Source: Sphingomonas lacusdianchii
Lineage (GTDB): Bacteria > Pseudomonadota > Alphaproteobacteria > Sphingomonadales > Sphingomonadaceae
NCBI RefSeq assembly: GCF_022664395.1
Contig: NZ_JAKRET010000006.1
Coordinates: 124,001 to 188,000 of the forward strand
Reading direction: 5' to 3'
Length of the DNA stretch: 64,000 nt
The position numbers and the translations under genes were made by a program. Shown one piece after another: positions 9,524 through 18,603 of this stretch (the stretch's first letter is position 1; each line of letters opens with the position of its first letter). The notes under the pieces are model-generated. The model saw nothing but the letters and a program-made list of their open reading frames with translations. It ran no database searches and was not told the DNA's origin.

Positions 9524-11056
9524 ATGACCGCCACCCTCACCCATTATTGGCGGATCCTCAAATGGGGGCGCACGCTCGCGCGCCACGGCGCCCTGATCGA
9601 GCTGGAACGCAACCCGCGCACTCCGCCGCGCCTGCGTCGAATCGTCCGTCTCGCCCGGTTCGGTGCGCGCGTGCCCGCCACCCCGCGCTATGCCGAGGCA
9701 TTCGCCGCGCTGGGCCCGGCCGCGATCAAGCTGGGGCAGACACTCGCCACCCGCCCCGATCTGGTCGGCGAAGATGTCGCGCAGGACCTGTTGTCGCTGC
9801 AGGACGCATTGCCGCCGCTGCCATGGAATGTGGTGCGTCCCGCGATCGAATCGGGCCTTGGCCAGCCGATCGAGCGCCTGTTCCAGTCGATCGAGGAAAC
9901 GCCGGTCGGTGCCGCCTCGATCGCGCAGGTCCATCGCGCCATCACCACCGATGGCCGCCGTGTCGCGGTGAAGGTGTTACGTCCGGGCGTCGAGGCACAG
10001 TTCTTCGACGCGATCGATACCTATGAATGGGCCGCCGCCCGCATGGAGACGATGGGCGGCGAGTTGAAGCGCCTGCGCCCGCGCCTCGTGATCGAGACGA
10101 TGAAGCGCTGGACCGCGCGCGAGCTCGACCTGCGCCGCGAAGCCGCCTCCGCCTCCGAACTGGCGCAGGGGATGGAGGCCGAGCCCGACTTCGTCATCCC
10201 CGCGATCGACTGGCAGCGGACGACCTCGAAGATCCTGACCACCGAATGGATCGACGGCATCAAGCTGTCGAACCGTCCCGCGCTGATAGAGGCGGGCCAT
10301 GATCTGCACGCAATGGCGACGCGGCTGGTCCGCGCCTTCCTGCGCCAGGCGATCGCGGAAGGGTTCTTCCACGCCGACATGCATCAGGGCAATTTGTTTG
10401 CCCTGCCCGATGGCCGCATCGCCGCGATCGATTTCGGGATCATGGGCCGCATCGACCGTCGCGCCCGCGTGTGGCTGGCCGAGATCCTCTACGGCCTCAT
10501 CACAGGCGACTATAAGCGCGTCGCCGAAATCCATTTCGAAGCGGGCTATGTTCCCGCCCACCACAATGTCGCCGAATTCGCGACGGCGTTGCGCGCGGTG
10601 GGCGAGCCGATGCGCGGGCTGGCGGTCAAGGACATGTCGGTCGGCATGATGCTCGACTCGCTGTTCAACATCACCCGCGATTTCGACATGGAGACGCAGC
10701 CGCATCTGCTGCTGCTGCAAAAGACGATGGTGATGGTCGAGGGGGTCGCCACCGCGCTCGATCCCGACATCAACCTGTGGGAGACGGCGGCGCCGTTCGT
10801 GCGCGGCTGGATCCGCGACGAACTGGGGCCGGAGGCGATGGTCGCCGACCGGATCATCACCGACCTGCGCACCTTTGCCCGGCTGCCCGACCTGATCCGC
10901 AATATCGAGGCGCGCTATCCCGCGCCGGGCGGCGCCCCGCCCGCCCCGCCGCTGCCCGAGGTCGCCGTCGTCCGCGTCGGCGGCGGCTGGCGCTATGCGC
11001 TGGTCGGCATCGCCGGCGGGCTGGTCGGCGCGGCATCGACGATGCTGCTGGGATGA
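9524..11056 (+). CDS. ubiB: Ubiquinone biosynthesis atypical kinase UbiB
   Basis: ABC1/ADCK-family atypical kinase/ATPase that supports late ubiquinone synthesis at the inner membrane. The 510-residue protein has the family KxGQ motif (IKLGQTLATRPDLV, about residues 68-81). It also has the nucleotide-loop segment PVGAASIAQVHRA near residue 128 and a conserved Lys in RVAVKVLRPG. The catalytic region HADMHQGNLF is followed by AIDFGIMGR. The C-terminal 30 residues form a hydrophobic anchor. Its stop overlaps the next start (ATGA). Confidence 0.95.
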   Translation: MTATLTHYWRILKWGRTLARHGALIELERNPRTPPRLRRIVRLARFGARVPATPRYAEAFAALGPAAIKLGQTLATRPDLVGEDVAQDLLSLQDALPPLPWNVVRPAIESGLGQPIERLFQSIEETPVGAASIAQVHRAITTDGRRVAVKVLRPGVEAQFFDAIDTYEWAAARMETMGGELKRLRPRLVIETMKRWTARELDLRREAASASELAQGMEAEPDFVIPAIDWQRTTSKILTTEWIDGIKLSNRPALIEAGHDLHAMATRLVRAFLRQAIAEGFFHADMHQGNLFALPDGRIAAIDFGIMGRIDRRARVWLAEILYGLITGDYKRVAEIHFEAGYVPAHHNVAEFATALRAVGEPMRGLAVKDMSVGMMLDSLFNITRDFDMETQPHLLLLQKTMVMVEGVATALDPDINLWETAAPFVRGWIRDELGPEAMVADRIITDLRTFARLPDLIRNIEARYPAPGGAPPAPPLPEVAVVRVGGGWRYALVGIAGGLVGAASTMLLG

Positions 11057-12141
11057 TCCGCGCGCGACCGCCGGTCTGGCTGTCGTGCTCCAGCCGGTTC
11101 GCGACGCTGCGACCCGGCGTGGCGCTCGCCGTCGCGTTGCTGGCGCTCGCCCTGCTGGCATCCACGTGGCTCCTGCCCGAGGATGACGCGCCGCGCGGCA
11201 TGGCGATGAGCGTTGACGTCTATGCCGCGGTCGTCGAGGGGCTGCGCACCGGCGGCGATTATTATGCCGTCACCGCGCAGGAACTGCGCGCGAGCCGCGC
11301 CCCGCTCCACCCCTTCCCCGCCATCCGCCTGCCGACGTTGAGCGTGGTGCAGGCGGCGTTGCCCGACCTCGCCTCCATCCTGTTGCTGATCGCGATCGCG
11401 GCGGCGACCGGTCTCGCCTGGACCCGGCGGATCGGCGGCTGGTTCGACCGCGGCCCGCCGCGCATCACGGCGCTGTTCCTGCTGGCAGGCGGCATGGTCG
11501 CCTTCGTCCAGCCGTCGCTGGTCGCGTTCCACGAGCTGTGGGCCGGGCTGCTGATCGCATGGTCGCTGGCGATCCGGCGCGAGGATCGCTGGGTCGAGGC
11601 GGTCGCATTGGCTCTGTGCGCGATGGTGATCCGCGAGACGGCCGCGCTCTACGCGCTGGTGATGCTGGCGGCGGCACTGGTCGAGGGACGCCGGCGCGAG
11701 GCGCTGGGCTGGGTCGCGGCGCTGCTGGTGTTCGTCGCCGTGCTGCTGCTCCATGCCCGCGCCGTGGCGATGATCGCCGGTCCGCTCGACGCGGGTTCGC
11801 CCGGCTGGGGCGGGTTGCACGGCCCGGGCCTGTTCGCCTCCGCCATGGCGCGCTCGACCGCGCTCACCCTGCTGCCATGGTGGCTGGGGGGGCCCCTGGC
11901 GATGCTGGCGCTGCTCGGCTGGGCGGCGGCACCGGGACCGCTGGGCGCACGCGCGGCGCTCACCTTCGGCAGTTATGCGCTGGCCATCGCGTTGTTCGCA
12001 CGCACCGACAACTTCTATTGGGCGCTCGCCGCCGCCCCTGCCTATCTGATCGGCATGGCGTTTCTTCCCGACGCGGCACGCGACCTTGCCCGACCTTTGC
12101 TCGACAGGCGGCGCGTTCGGGTGCAGAGGATCACCCGATGA
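11053..12141 (+). CDS. Polytopic membrane protein of unknown function
   Basis: A 362-residue protein with about eight to nine hydrophobic segments spread over its length. The first follows a short positive N-terminus (about residues 20-40). A short non-membrane region at about 50-95 contains DVYAAVVEGLRTGGDYY. The layout of a loop after the first helix followed by many helices resembles GT-C or EpsG-like proteins, but I see no decisive motif. It starts inside the ubiB stop and its own stop overlaps coaBC, so it is translationally coupled to both. I do not assign a function. Confidence 0.75.
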   Translation: MIRARPPVWLSCSSRFATLRPGVALAVALLALALLASTWLLPEDDAPRGMAMSVDVYAAVVEGLRTGGDYYAVTAQELRASRAPLHPFPAIRLPTLSVVQAALPDLASILLLIAIAAATGLAWTRRIGGWFDRGPPRITALFLLAGGMVAFVQPSLVAFHELWAGLLIAWSLAIRREDRWVEAVALALCAMVIRETAALYALVMLAAALVEGRRREALGWVAALLVFVAVLLLHARAVAMIAGPLDAGSPGWGGLHGPGLFASAMARSTALTLLPWWLGGPLAMLALLGWAAAPGPLGARAALTFGSYALAIALFARTDNFYWALAAAPAYLIGMAFLPDAARDLARPLLDRRRVRVQRITR

Positions 12142-13313
12142 CGCGCATATTGCTGATCGTCGGCGGCGGCATCGCGGCGTACAAGGCGTGCGAGCTGATC
12201 CGCCTGCTGCGCGGGCGCGGCCATGGCGTCCGCTGCGTGCTGACCGATGGCGGCGCGCAGTTCGTGACGCCGATGACGCTGGCGGCGCTGAGCGAACAGC
12301 CGGTCCATACCAGCCTGTGGGATCTGAAGGACGAGGCCGAGATGGGCCATATCCAGCTCAGCCGGCAGGCCGATCTGGTCGTCGTCGCGCCTGCCACCGC
12401 CGATCTCCTGGCGCGCATGGCCGCCGGCATGGCCGACGATCTCGCTACCACGCTGCTGCTCGCCACCGACAAGCCGGTGCTGGCCGTCCCCGCGATGAAC
12501 GTGCGCATGTGGCAACATGCGGCGACCACCACCAATGTCGCCACCTTGCGGGGGCGCGGCGTCACCGTGCTCGATCCCGACGAAGGGGCGATGGCGTGCG
12601 GCGAATTCGGCCCCGGCCGCCTGCCCGAACCGCCCGCGATCGTCGCCGCGATCGAGGCGATGGCGGCGCCCGCGCCGCAGTCGCTGACCGGCCGCCATGT
12701 GCTGGTCACCGCCGGTCCCACTCATGAGGCGATCGATCCGGTCCGCTATCTCGCCAATCGCTCGTCGGGCAAACAGGGGTTCGCCATCGCCGCCGCCTGC
12801 GCCGCGCGCGGCGCGCAGGTGACACTGATCGCGGGGCCGGTAACGCTCCCGACCCCGCCGGGCGTGACCCGAATCGACGTCGAATCGGCGCGCGACATGG
12901 CCAATGCCGTGGCACAGGCGCTGCCCGCCGACGCCGCCGTGATGGTCGCCGCCGTCGCCGACTGGCAGGTCGAGGCGGCGCCATCCAAGCTGAAAAAGGG
13001 CGACGGGCCGCCGACCCTCACCCTGCTGCCCAATCCCGACATCCTGGCGATGCTCGGCCGGTCGCCGCGCCGCCCGCGTCTGCTGGTCGGCTTCGCGGCC
13101 GAAACCGACGACGTGCTCGCCCATGCGACCGCCAAGCGCAGCGCCAAGAATGCCGACTGGATCGTCGCCAACGACGTGTCGGGTGATGTGATGGGCGGCG
13201 ATCGCAACGCCGTCCACCTCGTCACCGCCGACGGCGTCGAACGCTGGCCCGACGCCCCGAAAACGGATATTGCGGCCCGACTGGCCGACCGGATTGCCGA
13301 TGCGCTGCTTTAG
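12138..13313 (+). CDS. coaBC: Bifunctional phosphopantothenoylcysteine decarboxylase/phosphopantothenate-cysteine ligase
   Basis: Two consecutive steps of coenzyme A synthesis. The 391-residue protein has an N-terminal FMN-dependent CoaC half. This shows the catalytic His in GHIQLSRQAD (about residue 73), PAMNVRMW and the active-site Cys in MACGEFGPGR. The CoaB ligase half begins near residue 185 with VLVTAGPTHEAIDPVR, followed by NRSSGKQG, AAVADW and ATAKRSAKNAD. AGAGGA precedes the ATG, which overlaps the previous stop by four bases. The next gene begins 14 bases before its stop. Confidence 0.96.
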   Translation: MTRILLIVGGGIAAYKACELIRLLRGRGHGVRCVLTDGGAQFVTPMTLAALSEQPVHTSLWDLKDEAEMGHIQLSRQADLVVVAPATADLLARMAAGMADDLATTLLLATDKPVLAVPAMNVRMWQHAATTTNVATLRGRGVTVLDPDEGAMACGEFGPGRLPEPPAIVAAIEAMAAPAPQSLTGRHVLVTAGPTHEAIDPVRYLANRSSGKQGFAIAAACAARGAQVTLIAGPVTLPTPPGVTRIDVESARDMANAVAQALPADAAVMVAAVADWQVEAAPSKLKKGDGPPTLTLLPNPDILAMLGRSPRRPRLLVGFAAETDDVLAHATAKRSAKNADWIVANDVSGDVMGGDRNAVHLVTADGVERWPDAPKTDIAARLADRIADALL

Positions 13314-14109
13314 TCCCCTGTTGCTCCTTGCCGCCGCCGGCTGCGCCACCACTGCCGCCCCGCCGCCGGTGACGCTGGCCGGGGAAAGCTTCGGTCCGTC
13401 CGCATCGCGCGACGTGCGGACGCTGGTCCTGATCCTGCACGGCGATGGCGACGGCGTGGTTCCGGCCGAATTCAACGCCGCCGCCCGCGCCATCGCGGAC
13501 GCGATCCCCGGTGCGCGCGCGGTCGCACTGCTGCGGCCGGGCTATGCCGATGCGGCGGGCAATGTCTCGCCCGGCACGCGCGGCGGGACCGACGGCGACA
13601 GCTATACTGCCGACCGGGTCGCGGCCGTCGCCGATGCCGTTGCCGGCTGGCGTGCCCGCTATCCGCAGGCGCGCACGATCCTGGTCGGGCAATCGGGCGG
13701 CGCGGCGATGGCGGCGACGCTGATGGGGGTGCGCCCGGGACTGGTCGACGGGGTCGTGCTGGCGGGATGTCCGTGCATGTTGCCCGAATGGCGCAAATAT
13801 CGCGCGAAACAGGGCGCGACTGGTTTCGGGACGACGGTCAACAGCTTCGATCCGTTGCAGACGGTGGGCGGCATCGCGCCGTCGACCCGCGTGACCCTGC
13901 TGGTCGGCGCCGAGGACAAGGAAACGCCGCTGCGCTTCTCGCGTGGCTATGCCGAAGCATTGGCGCTGCGCGGTATCGCCACCGACTATCGCGTCCTGCC
14001 CGGGCGCGGCCACGACCTGCTACGCGATGGCGACCTGATCGATGCGGTGCGCCGCATGGCCGCCGCGCCCCCCGCGACCCCGCAACGCAGTGCGATGGTG
14101 ACCCCATGA
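13300..14109 (+). CDS. Alpha/beta-hydrolase lipoprotein
   Basis: A predicted serine hydrolase exported as a lipoprotein. The 269-residue product starts [18 protein letters not shown], with a lipobox ending at Cys-15. The nucleophile elbow is GQSGG near residue 130, an HGDGDG stretch forms the likely oxyanion strand near residue 47, and GRGHD near residue 236 supplies the candidate catalytic His. The substrate cannot be told from sequence. The start lies inside coaBC, and the stop overlaps dut (ATGA), so it is embedded in the operon. Confidence 0.8.
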   Translation: MRCFSPLLLLAAAGCATTAAPPPVTLAGESFGPSASRDVRTLVLILHGDGDGVVPAEFNAAARAIADAIPGARAVALLRPGYADAAGNVSPGTRGGTDGDSYTADRVAAVADAVAGWRARYPQARTILVGQSGGAAMAATLMGVRPGLVDGVVLAGCPCMLPEWRKYRAKQGATGFGTTVNSFDPLQTVGGIAPSTRVTLLVGAEDKETPLRFSRGYAEALALRGIATDYRVLPGRGHDLLRDGDLIDAVRRMAAAPPATPQRSAMVTP

Positions 14110-14543
14110 TCCCGATCCGCCTGCGCCGCCTGCCGCATGGACATGGCCTGCCGCTGCCCGCCTATGCCACTACAGGGGCGGCAGGCATGGATATCGTCGC
14201 GGCCGAGGATATCGCGCTGGCGCCCGGTGCGCGCCATGCCGTCGCCACCGGCTTCGCCATCGCCATTCCGGACGGCTATGAGGTACAGGTCCGCCCCCGT
14301 TCGGGCCTTGCGCTGAAGTATGGCATCACCTGCCTCAACACCCCCGGCACGATCGACAGCGACTATCGCGGCGAAGTGAAGGTGATCCTCGCCAATCTGG
14401 GCGACGAAGCGTTTCAGGTGACGCGCGGCGAACGCATCGCGCAGCTCGTCCCTGCCGCCGTCACCCGTGCCGAGGTGACCGAGGTCGATACGCTCGACGA
14501 TACCGCGCGCGGCGCCGGCGGATTCGGTTCGACCGGACGATGA
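14106..14543 (+). CDS. dut: dUTP diphosphatase
   Basis: Hydrolyses dUTP to dUMP, keeping uracil out of DNA and feeding dTMP synthesis; trimeric enzyme. The 145-residue product shows all five dUTPase motifs. These include AGMDIVA (residue 27), RPRSGLA (about 63), [10 protein letters not shown] (about 79), RGERIAQLV (about 107) and the P-loop-like C-terminus [11 protein letters not shown]. The gene is start/stop-overlapped at both ends with its neighbours, matching the coaBC-dut pairing seen in many proteobacteria. Confidence 0.97.
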   Translation: MIPIRLRRLPHGHGLPLPAYATTGAAGMDIVAAEDIALAPGARHAVATGFAIAIPDGYEVQVRPRSGLALKYGITCLNTPGTIDSDYRGEVKVILANLGDEAFQVTRGERIAQLVPAAVTRAEVTEVDTLDDTARGAGGFGSTGR

Positions 14544-14956
14544 TTGGGCTGGCCCTGCTGACGCTGGCGCAGACCATGCCGCTGGTCGCGGCGCCCGATC
14601 CCGCACCGGCGGCCCGCTCGCCGATCGACTGGACCGCGCTGCCGCCGCTTCCCTATCGCCGCGCGCCGCAGCCGACCGCGTCGATGATCGCCTTCGTCTC
14701 GTCCGAAATCCACCGCAACGAATGTCCGCGGCCGATGCCGGTCGACGGCCACACCCGGTTGCAGATCGATGTCGCGGTGCTGATCGGCGAGGATCGGCTG
14801 GTCCGCGCCACCATTCCCCGCGCGATCGGCTGTCCGGTCGTCGAACAATATGGCGCCGGGCTGGTGGTCAGCTTCGCGCGCGGCAACCTGATGCCGCAAT
14901 TCGTCAGCGGGGGCGGCTGGTACCGCGCCTCGTTGCAGTTCGACTGGACCGAATGA
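14540..14956 (+). CDS. Exported protein of unknown function
   Basis: A 138-residue protein with a short N-terminal hydrophobic segment ([18 protein letters not shown]) that looks like a signal peptide. The mature part contains two cysteines (NECPRP and IGCPVV) that could form a disulfide, and ends in a beta-rich stretch with aromatic residues ([12 protein letters not shown]). I recognise no family. It overlaps dut and the next gene by four bases each, so it is part of the same transcript. Confidence 0.7.
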   Translation: MIGLALLTLAQTMPLVAAPDPAPAARSPIDWTALPPLPYRRAPQPTASMIAFVSSEIHRNECPRPMPVDGHTRLQIDVAVLIGEDRLVRATIPRAIGCPVVEQYGAGLVVSFARGNLMPQFVSGGGWYRASLQFDWTE

Positions 14957-15702
14957 CCTTTTCCGACGCCGAGCTCGATCGCTACGCCCGTCATCTCGTC
15001 CTGCGCGAGGTCGGCGGCGCGGGACAGGCGGCGCTGAAGGCCGCGCGCGTCGTGGTGATCGGCGCGGGCGGCATCGGATCGCCGGCACTGCAATATCTGG
15101 CGGCGGCCGGGGTCGGCACGCTGGTCGTGATCGACGACGACACGGTCGACGCCAGCAACCTCCAACGCCAGACCCTGTTCGGCGACGCCGATATCGGCAC
15201 CGCGAAAGTGACCGCCGCCGCACAGGCGCTCGCCCGCATCAACCCGCACGTGACCGTCGAAGCGGTGCCGACGCGGATCGACGCCGCCAATGCCGCCGCG
15301 CTGCTCGCCGGAGCGGACGTCGTGCTCGACGGCTGCGACAATTTCGCCACCCGCCTCAACGTCGCCGACGCGGCGCTGGCGGCGCGCATCCCGCTGGTCT
15401 CGGCAGCGGTCGGCCAGTTCGAGGGGCAGTTGGGCGTGTTCCGCGGCTGGGAAGCGCATCTGCCCTGCTATCGCTGCTTCGTCGGCAACGATCCTGCCCG
15501 CGCCGATGCCAGCTGCGCCGATCAGGGTGTGCTCGGCGCCTTGACCGGGGTGATGGGCAGCCTCGCCGCACTGGAGACGCTGCGCGCGATCATCGGCTTC
15601 GGCGACGATCCGGCGGGCAAGCTGCTGGTCGCCGACCTGCTCGCCTTCCGCTTCCGTACGCTGGCGCTGCCGAAGGATCCGGGATGCCGATGCGCGGGCT
15701 GA
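14953..15702 (+). CDS. moeB: ThiF/MoeB/HesA-type adenylyltransferase
   Basis: Adenylates the C-terminus of a ubiquitin-like sulfur carrier (MoaD or ThiS). The 249-residue E1-like protein has the nucleotide loop VIGAGGIGSP at about residue 34 and the YxRH-type start (RYARHLVLREVG). It also has DDDTVDASNLQRQ, the DGCDNFATR segment, and zinc ligands CYRC and CRC. No rhodanese domain is fused. No sulfur carrier gene lies nearby, so the sequence cannot separate MoeB from ThiF. The start overlaps the preceding stop by four bases. Confidence 0.88.
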   Translation: MTFSDAELDRYARHLVLREVGGAGQAALKAARVVVIGAGGIGSPALQYLAAAGVGTLVVIDDDTVDASNLQRQTLFGDADIGTAKVTAAAQALARINPHVTVEAVPTRIDAANAAALLAGADVVLDGCDNFATRLNVADAALAARIPLVSAAVGQFEGQLGVFRGWEAHLPCYRCFVGNDPARADASCADQGVLGALTGVMGSLAALETLRAIIGFGDDPAGKLLVADLLAFRFRTLALPKDPGCRCAG

Positions 15703-16025
15703 CGATCGTCGTCGCACAGCCCGATCCCGACCGCTGGCGCGCTGCGCTGACCATGGCCTGTGCCGCCGCTGCGCTCGGTGGGCGGACGCGTGTCTATCTG
15801 CACGAAGGGGCGGTGGCGCTGTTGGCGACGGCCGCCACCGCACCGCCCGGCCTGCCCGACCCGACCGAATTGCGTGCGATCGCGGGCGAGAGCGGCGTCG
15901 AACTGATCGCCTGCCAGACCGGTCTCGCCCTTGCCGGACTGGCGGCGGATACGGAAAGGGTCGCGGCAGGCGGATTGATCGACCTGCTCGCGACCCTTGC
16001 CGACGACCGGCTGGTCACCTTGTAG
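15684..16025 (+). CDS. DsrE-like small protein
   Basis: A 113-residue protein with the DsrE/DsrF-like alpha/beta fold pattern: an N-terminal strand (LTIVVAQPD), an Ala-rich helix, then VYLHEGAVALL near residue 40. Family members can carry sulfur on a Cys. The only candidates here are the Cys in TMACAAAA and the one in IACQTGLA near residue 77. Its start overlaps the MoeB-like gene by 19 bases, so a sulfur-handling link is plausible but inferred. An alternative start is ATG 15690. Confidence 0.65.
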   Translation: MPMRGLTIVVAQPDPDRWRAALTMACAAAALGGRTRVYLHEGAVALLATAATAPPGLPDPTELRAIAGESGVELIACQTGLALAGLAADTERVAAGGLIDLLATLADDRLVTL

Positions 16026-16029
16026 AAGC

Positions 16030-16053
16030 GGGCGGAGACCGTAACCTCCGCCC
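16030..16053. terminator. Bidirectional hairpin between convergent genes
   Basis: GGGCGGAG (16030-16037) pairs with CTCCGCCC (16046-16053) around an 8-nt loop, between the DsrE-like gene and galU. It lacks a T-run, so it is only a plausible shared terminator. Confidence 0.5.
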
Positions 16054-16059
16054 GGTCGC

Positions 16060-16926
16060 TCAACCGTTGGCCAGCGCTTCCTCGGCAAACGCGCGCACCG
16101 CCGGACCGATATCGGCACGGGCCAGCGCCAGCGCGATGTTCGCCTGCACCCAGCCGGCCTTGTCGCCGCAGTCGTAACGCTTGCCGTCGAAGGTGAAGCC
16201 GTGGAACGGCTGGTTGCCGATCAGCTTCGCCATCGCGTCGGTCAGCTGGATTTCGCCACCGGCACCCGGCTCCTGCGAATCGAGGATCTGCATGACTTCG
16301 GGCTGCAGGATGTAACGGCCCGGGATCATCAGGTTCGACGGCGCCTTGCCCTTGGGCTTTTCGACCAGCGCGGTGACCTCGGTCAGGCGGCCGTCCTGCT
16401 TGCCCGGCGAGATGATGCCGTACTTGTCGGTCTCGCTGTCGGGCACTTCCAGCGCGCCGATGACGTTGCCGCCGACCTTCTCATAGGCGTCGACCATCTG
16501 CTTCAGGAACCCGCCGACCATCAGCTCGTCGGGCAGCAGCACCGCGAACGGCTCGTCGCCGACGATCTCGCGCGCACACCAGACCGCATGGCCAAGACCG
16601 AGCGGCTCCTGCTGGCGGACATAGACCGGGCTGCCCGGCTTCTGGCGGATACCCTCGATCAGCGCCATCGACTTGCCGCGCGCCTTCATCGTCGCTTCCA
16701 GTTCATAGGAAACGTCGAAATGATCCTCCAGCGCGCCCTTGCCGCGACCGGTGACGAAGATGATCTGTTCGATGCCTGCTTCCAGCGCCTCTTCGACGGC
16801 GTACTGAATCAGCGGCTTGTCGACGACCGTCAGCATTTCCTTCGGCATCGACTTGGTCGCGGGAAGAAATCGGGTGCCCAGACCGGCGACCGGAAAGACT
16901 GCCTTGCGAACCTTCTTGATCGTCAT
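16060..16926 (-). CDS. galU: UTP-glucose-1-phosphate uridylyltransferase
   Basis: Makes UDP-glucose from UTP and glucose-1-phosphate. The 288-residue product has the nucleotidyltransferase signature AVFPVAGLGTRFLPATKS at about residues 9-26. It also has PKEMLTVVDKPLIQYAVEEA, EPLGLGHAVWCAR and VEKPKG. The start at 16926 (MTIKKVRKAVF) is supported by GGGGA eight bases upstream. An upstream extension to 16989 is unlikely. Together with the phosphoglucomutase at 3711-5342 it completes the glucose-6-phosphate to UDP-glucose route. Confidence 0.96.
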   Translation of the reverse strand: MTIKKVRKAVFPVAGLGTRFLPATKSMPKEMLTVVDKPLIQYAVEEALEAGIEQIIFVTGRGKGALEDHFDVSYELEATMKARGKSMALIEGIRQKPGSPVYVRQQEPLGLGHAVWCAREIVGDEPFAVLLPDELMVGGFLKQMVDAYEKVGGNVIGALEVPDSETDKYGIISPGKQDGRLTEVTALVEKPKGKAPSNLMIPGRYILQPEVMQILDSQEPGAGGEIQLTDAMAKLIGNQPFHGFTFDGKRYDCGDKAGWVQANIALALARADIGPAVRAFAEEALANG

Positions 16927-17068
16927 CGTTTCATCCCCAAAATTGCTGCGCCGCAATAGAGATTCGTTTGGGGATTGGCAAACGGCCAATGACCACCGAC
17001 CACCGGTTCGCGGCAGTGCAGCGGTTCATTGATCGTACAGCCCCTTTCCCCTAAGGGCGACGCACATC

Positions 17069-17851
17069 ATGGTATTCTCCAAGCTATTTCGCAGGCCTGC
17101 AACCCCTGCGCCGCGCATTCCCGACGATATCCTCGTCTATGCGATCGGCGACGTGCATGGTCGCCTCGATTGTCTGGATGATTTGCTGGTGCAGATCGAC
17201 ACCGATCCGGCTCGCGACGGCCGGCGGGCGATGCTGGTGTTTCTGGGCGACCTGATCGATCGCGGTCCGGACTCGCGCGGGGTCGTCGACCGGGTGATGG
17301 CGATGTGCGCCGCAAGCGACGACGTCCACTGCCTGTGCGGCAACCACGAGGAACTGTTGCTGACCGCCGCCGAGGGTTCGCGACAGGCGCTGGGCGTCTT
17401 CGCACGCGCCGGTGGCAAGGAAACCCTGCTAAGCTACGGCGTCAGCGAAGAAGCCTATGAGCGCGAGGACCTGAAGGGCGTCCAGCGCCTGATCGCCGAG
17501 CATGTGCCGGTTGAACATCTGCATTTCCTGCGCAACCTCCCCGACCAGTTGGTCGTTGGCGACTATGTCTTCGTTCATGCCGGCATTCGCCCCGGCGTGC
17601 CGCTCGACGCGCAGAAGTCCTCCGACCTGCGCTGGATCCGGTCGCCGTTTCTCGACCATAGCGGCCCCCATGAGCGCTTCGTCATCCACGGGCATACCGT
17701 GACCGGCGATCCCGACATTCGTACCAACCGGATCGGAATCGATACCGGTGCCTATCGCAGCGGCCGGTTGACCGCGCTGGTACTTGATCGCGATACGCGG
17801 CGTTTTCTGTCGACGGCGCTGCCCGCCGGCACCTACGCGGCAGCGGCGTAA
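17069..17851 (+). CDS. PP2A-like metallophosphatase (Ser/Thr phosphatase family)
   Basis: A 260-residue member of the bacterial PrpA/ApaH-like calcineurin superfamily. The metal-binding motifs are in order: GDVHGR at about residue 27, GDLIDRGPDS at about 62, GNHE at about 91, and C-terminal VFVHAGIRPG and VIHGHT. These supply the full dinuclear metal site. Substrates of this family include phosphoproteins and dinucleotide polyphosphates, and the sequence does not choose between them. It stands alone, divergent from galU, with 751 bp of gene-free sequence after it. Confidence 0.85.
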   Translation: MVFSKLFRRPATPAPRIPDDILVYAIGDVHGRLDCLDDLLVQIDTDPARDGRRAMLVFLGDLIDRGPDSRGVVDRVMAMCAASDDVHCLCGNHEELLLTAAEGSRQALGVFARAGGKETLLSYGVSEEAYEREDLKGVQRLIAEHVPVEHLHFLRNLPDQLVVGDYVFVHAGIRPGVPLDAQKSSDLRWIRSPFLDHSGPHERFVIHGHTVTGDPDIRTNRIGIDTGAYRSGRLTALVLDRDTRRFLSTALPAGTYAAAA

Positions 17852-18167
17852 CGCCGGAGGTAGCATTCCCGCGAACGGGTTCCAAGACGGATCGGAATTA
17901 GACAATTCCACTATTGTCGGTTGAACGAAGCCGGATCTTCGTCGCAGGACTTGATCCGGGACCTGCTTCTCCGACCCGGTGCAGAAGCGGAGCCGGATTG
18001 GAGCCGGCGGTCGACATGGCTTGGTCGCACCCTCGAACCCATGTCGAGCCGTGCATGGCGATCGCCCCGAGAAGGTCAGCGGTGCCACGTGAACCGGTGG
18101 GCGGGGCAGGCCTCTGACGACCTGCGGCAAGCGCCTGGAGCATGATGACATGAGCCTGACCCGTTTG

Positions 18168-18264
18168 CCCTGAGTAGCCAGCGAGCTTGTCCAAATGGCG
18201 TATCGAAGGACCGGCTGTGGTGGGTGCTTCGATACGGGTCTTTGACGACCTCAGCCCCTACTCG
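18168..18264. repeat. Palindromic repeat, family D (CTTCGATACG type)
   Basis: The left arm 18168-18209 (CCCTGAGTAGCC...GGCGTATCGAAGG) is an imperfect inverted copy of the right arm 18226-18264 (GCTTCGATACGGG...CTACTCGG), with several mismatches. The matching ends, GTATCGAAG and CTTCGATAC, are exact. It looks like an aged copy of a dispersed palindromic unit; only one copy is visible in this window. Confidence 0.6.
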
Positions 18265-18540
18265 GCACGAACGTTTCTACCTTTTGTCAACGCGCTCGAA
18301 GCCGGACCGGGCGTCATCCCGTAACAGGCTGGGATCTGCTCAATGCCAGAGAGAGACAAGAGACGCACGAGACTGCCTCCTTCGCTGAGGCAACGTTCCC
18401 AGTTGGCTAGACCAGACCGAAGTCGAAGTGGCCAACTTGGCAGCGGCGGCTGCATAGCGACGAGGCAGCGTCAATTACGGTCACACGGACATAACCCGCC
18501 GCTCCATTGCGAACGGTCGCCGACCAACCCCACACAAACG

Positions 18541-18567
18541 AAAAGGGGCGCCCCAACGGAGCGCCCC
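18541..18567 (-). terminator. Intrinsic terminator of the Ser-Asp-tail gene
   Basis: On the minus strand GGGGCGC (18567-18561) pairs with GCGCCCC (18551-18545), extended by two G-C pairs after a mismatch, and is followed by TTTTCG. It lies 37 bp past the stop at 18604. Confidence 0.85.
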
Positions 18568-18603
18568 TTCCCTAAACTGAAGCGCGGTTCCCCGCGCGAG
18601 CAA

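Larger units (their letters stand above)
17852..18603. other. Gene-poor region with a palindromic repeat
   Basis: About 750 bp with no convincing gene. Open frames here lack ribosome sites, are short and overlap each other. The base composition is more even than in the flanking genes, suggesting decayed sequence. It contains a family D palindrome at 18168-18264 and ends with the minus-strand terminator at 18541-18567. Confidence 0.6.

Noticed and set aside
13270..13299. Upstream start for the alpha/beta-hydrolase at 13270
   Set aside because: It would place ten residues before the lipoprotein signal; ATG 13300 gives a normal lipobox.
17914..18145. Short plus-strand frames in the 17852-18603 gap
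   Set aside because: Two overlapping frames of similar length, no ribosome site, no hydrophobic or domain pattern; more likely decayed sequence.
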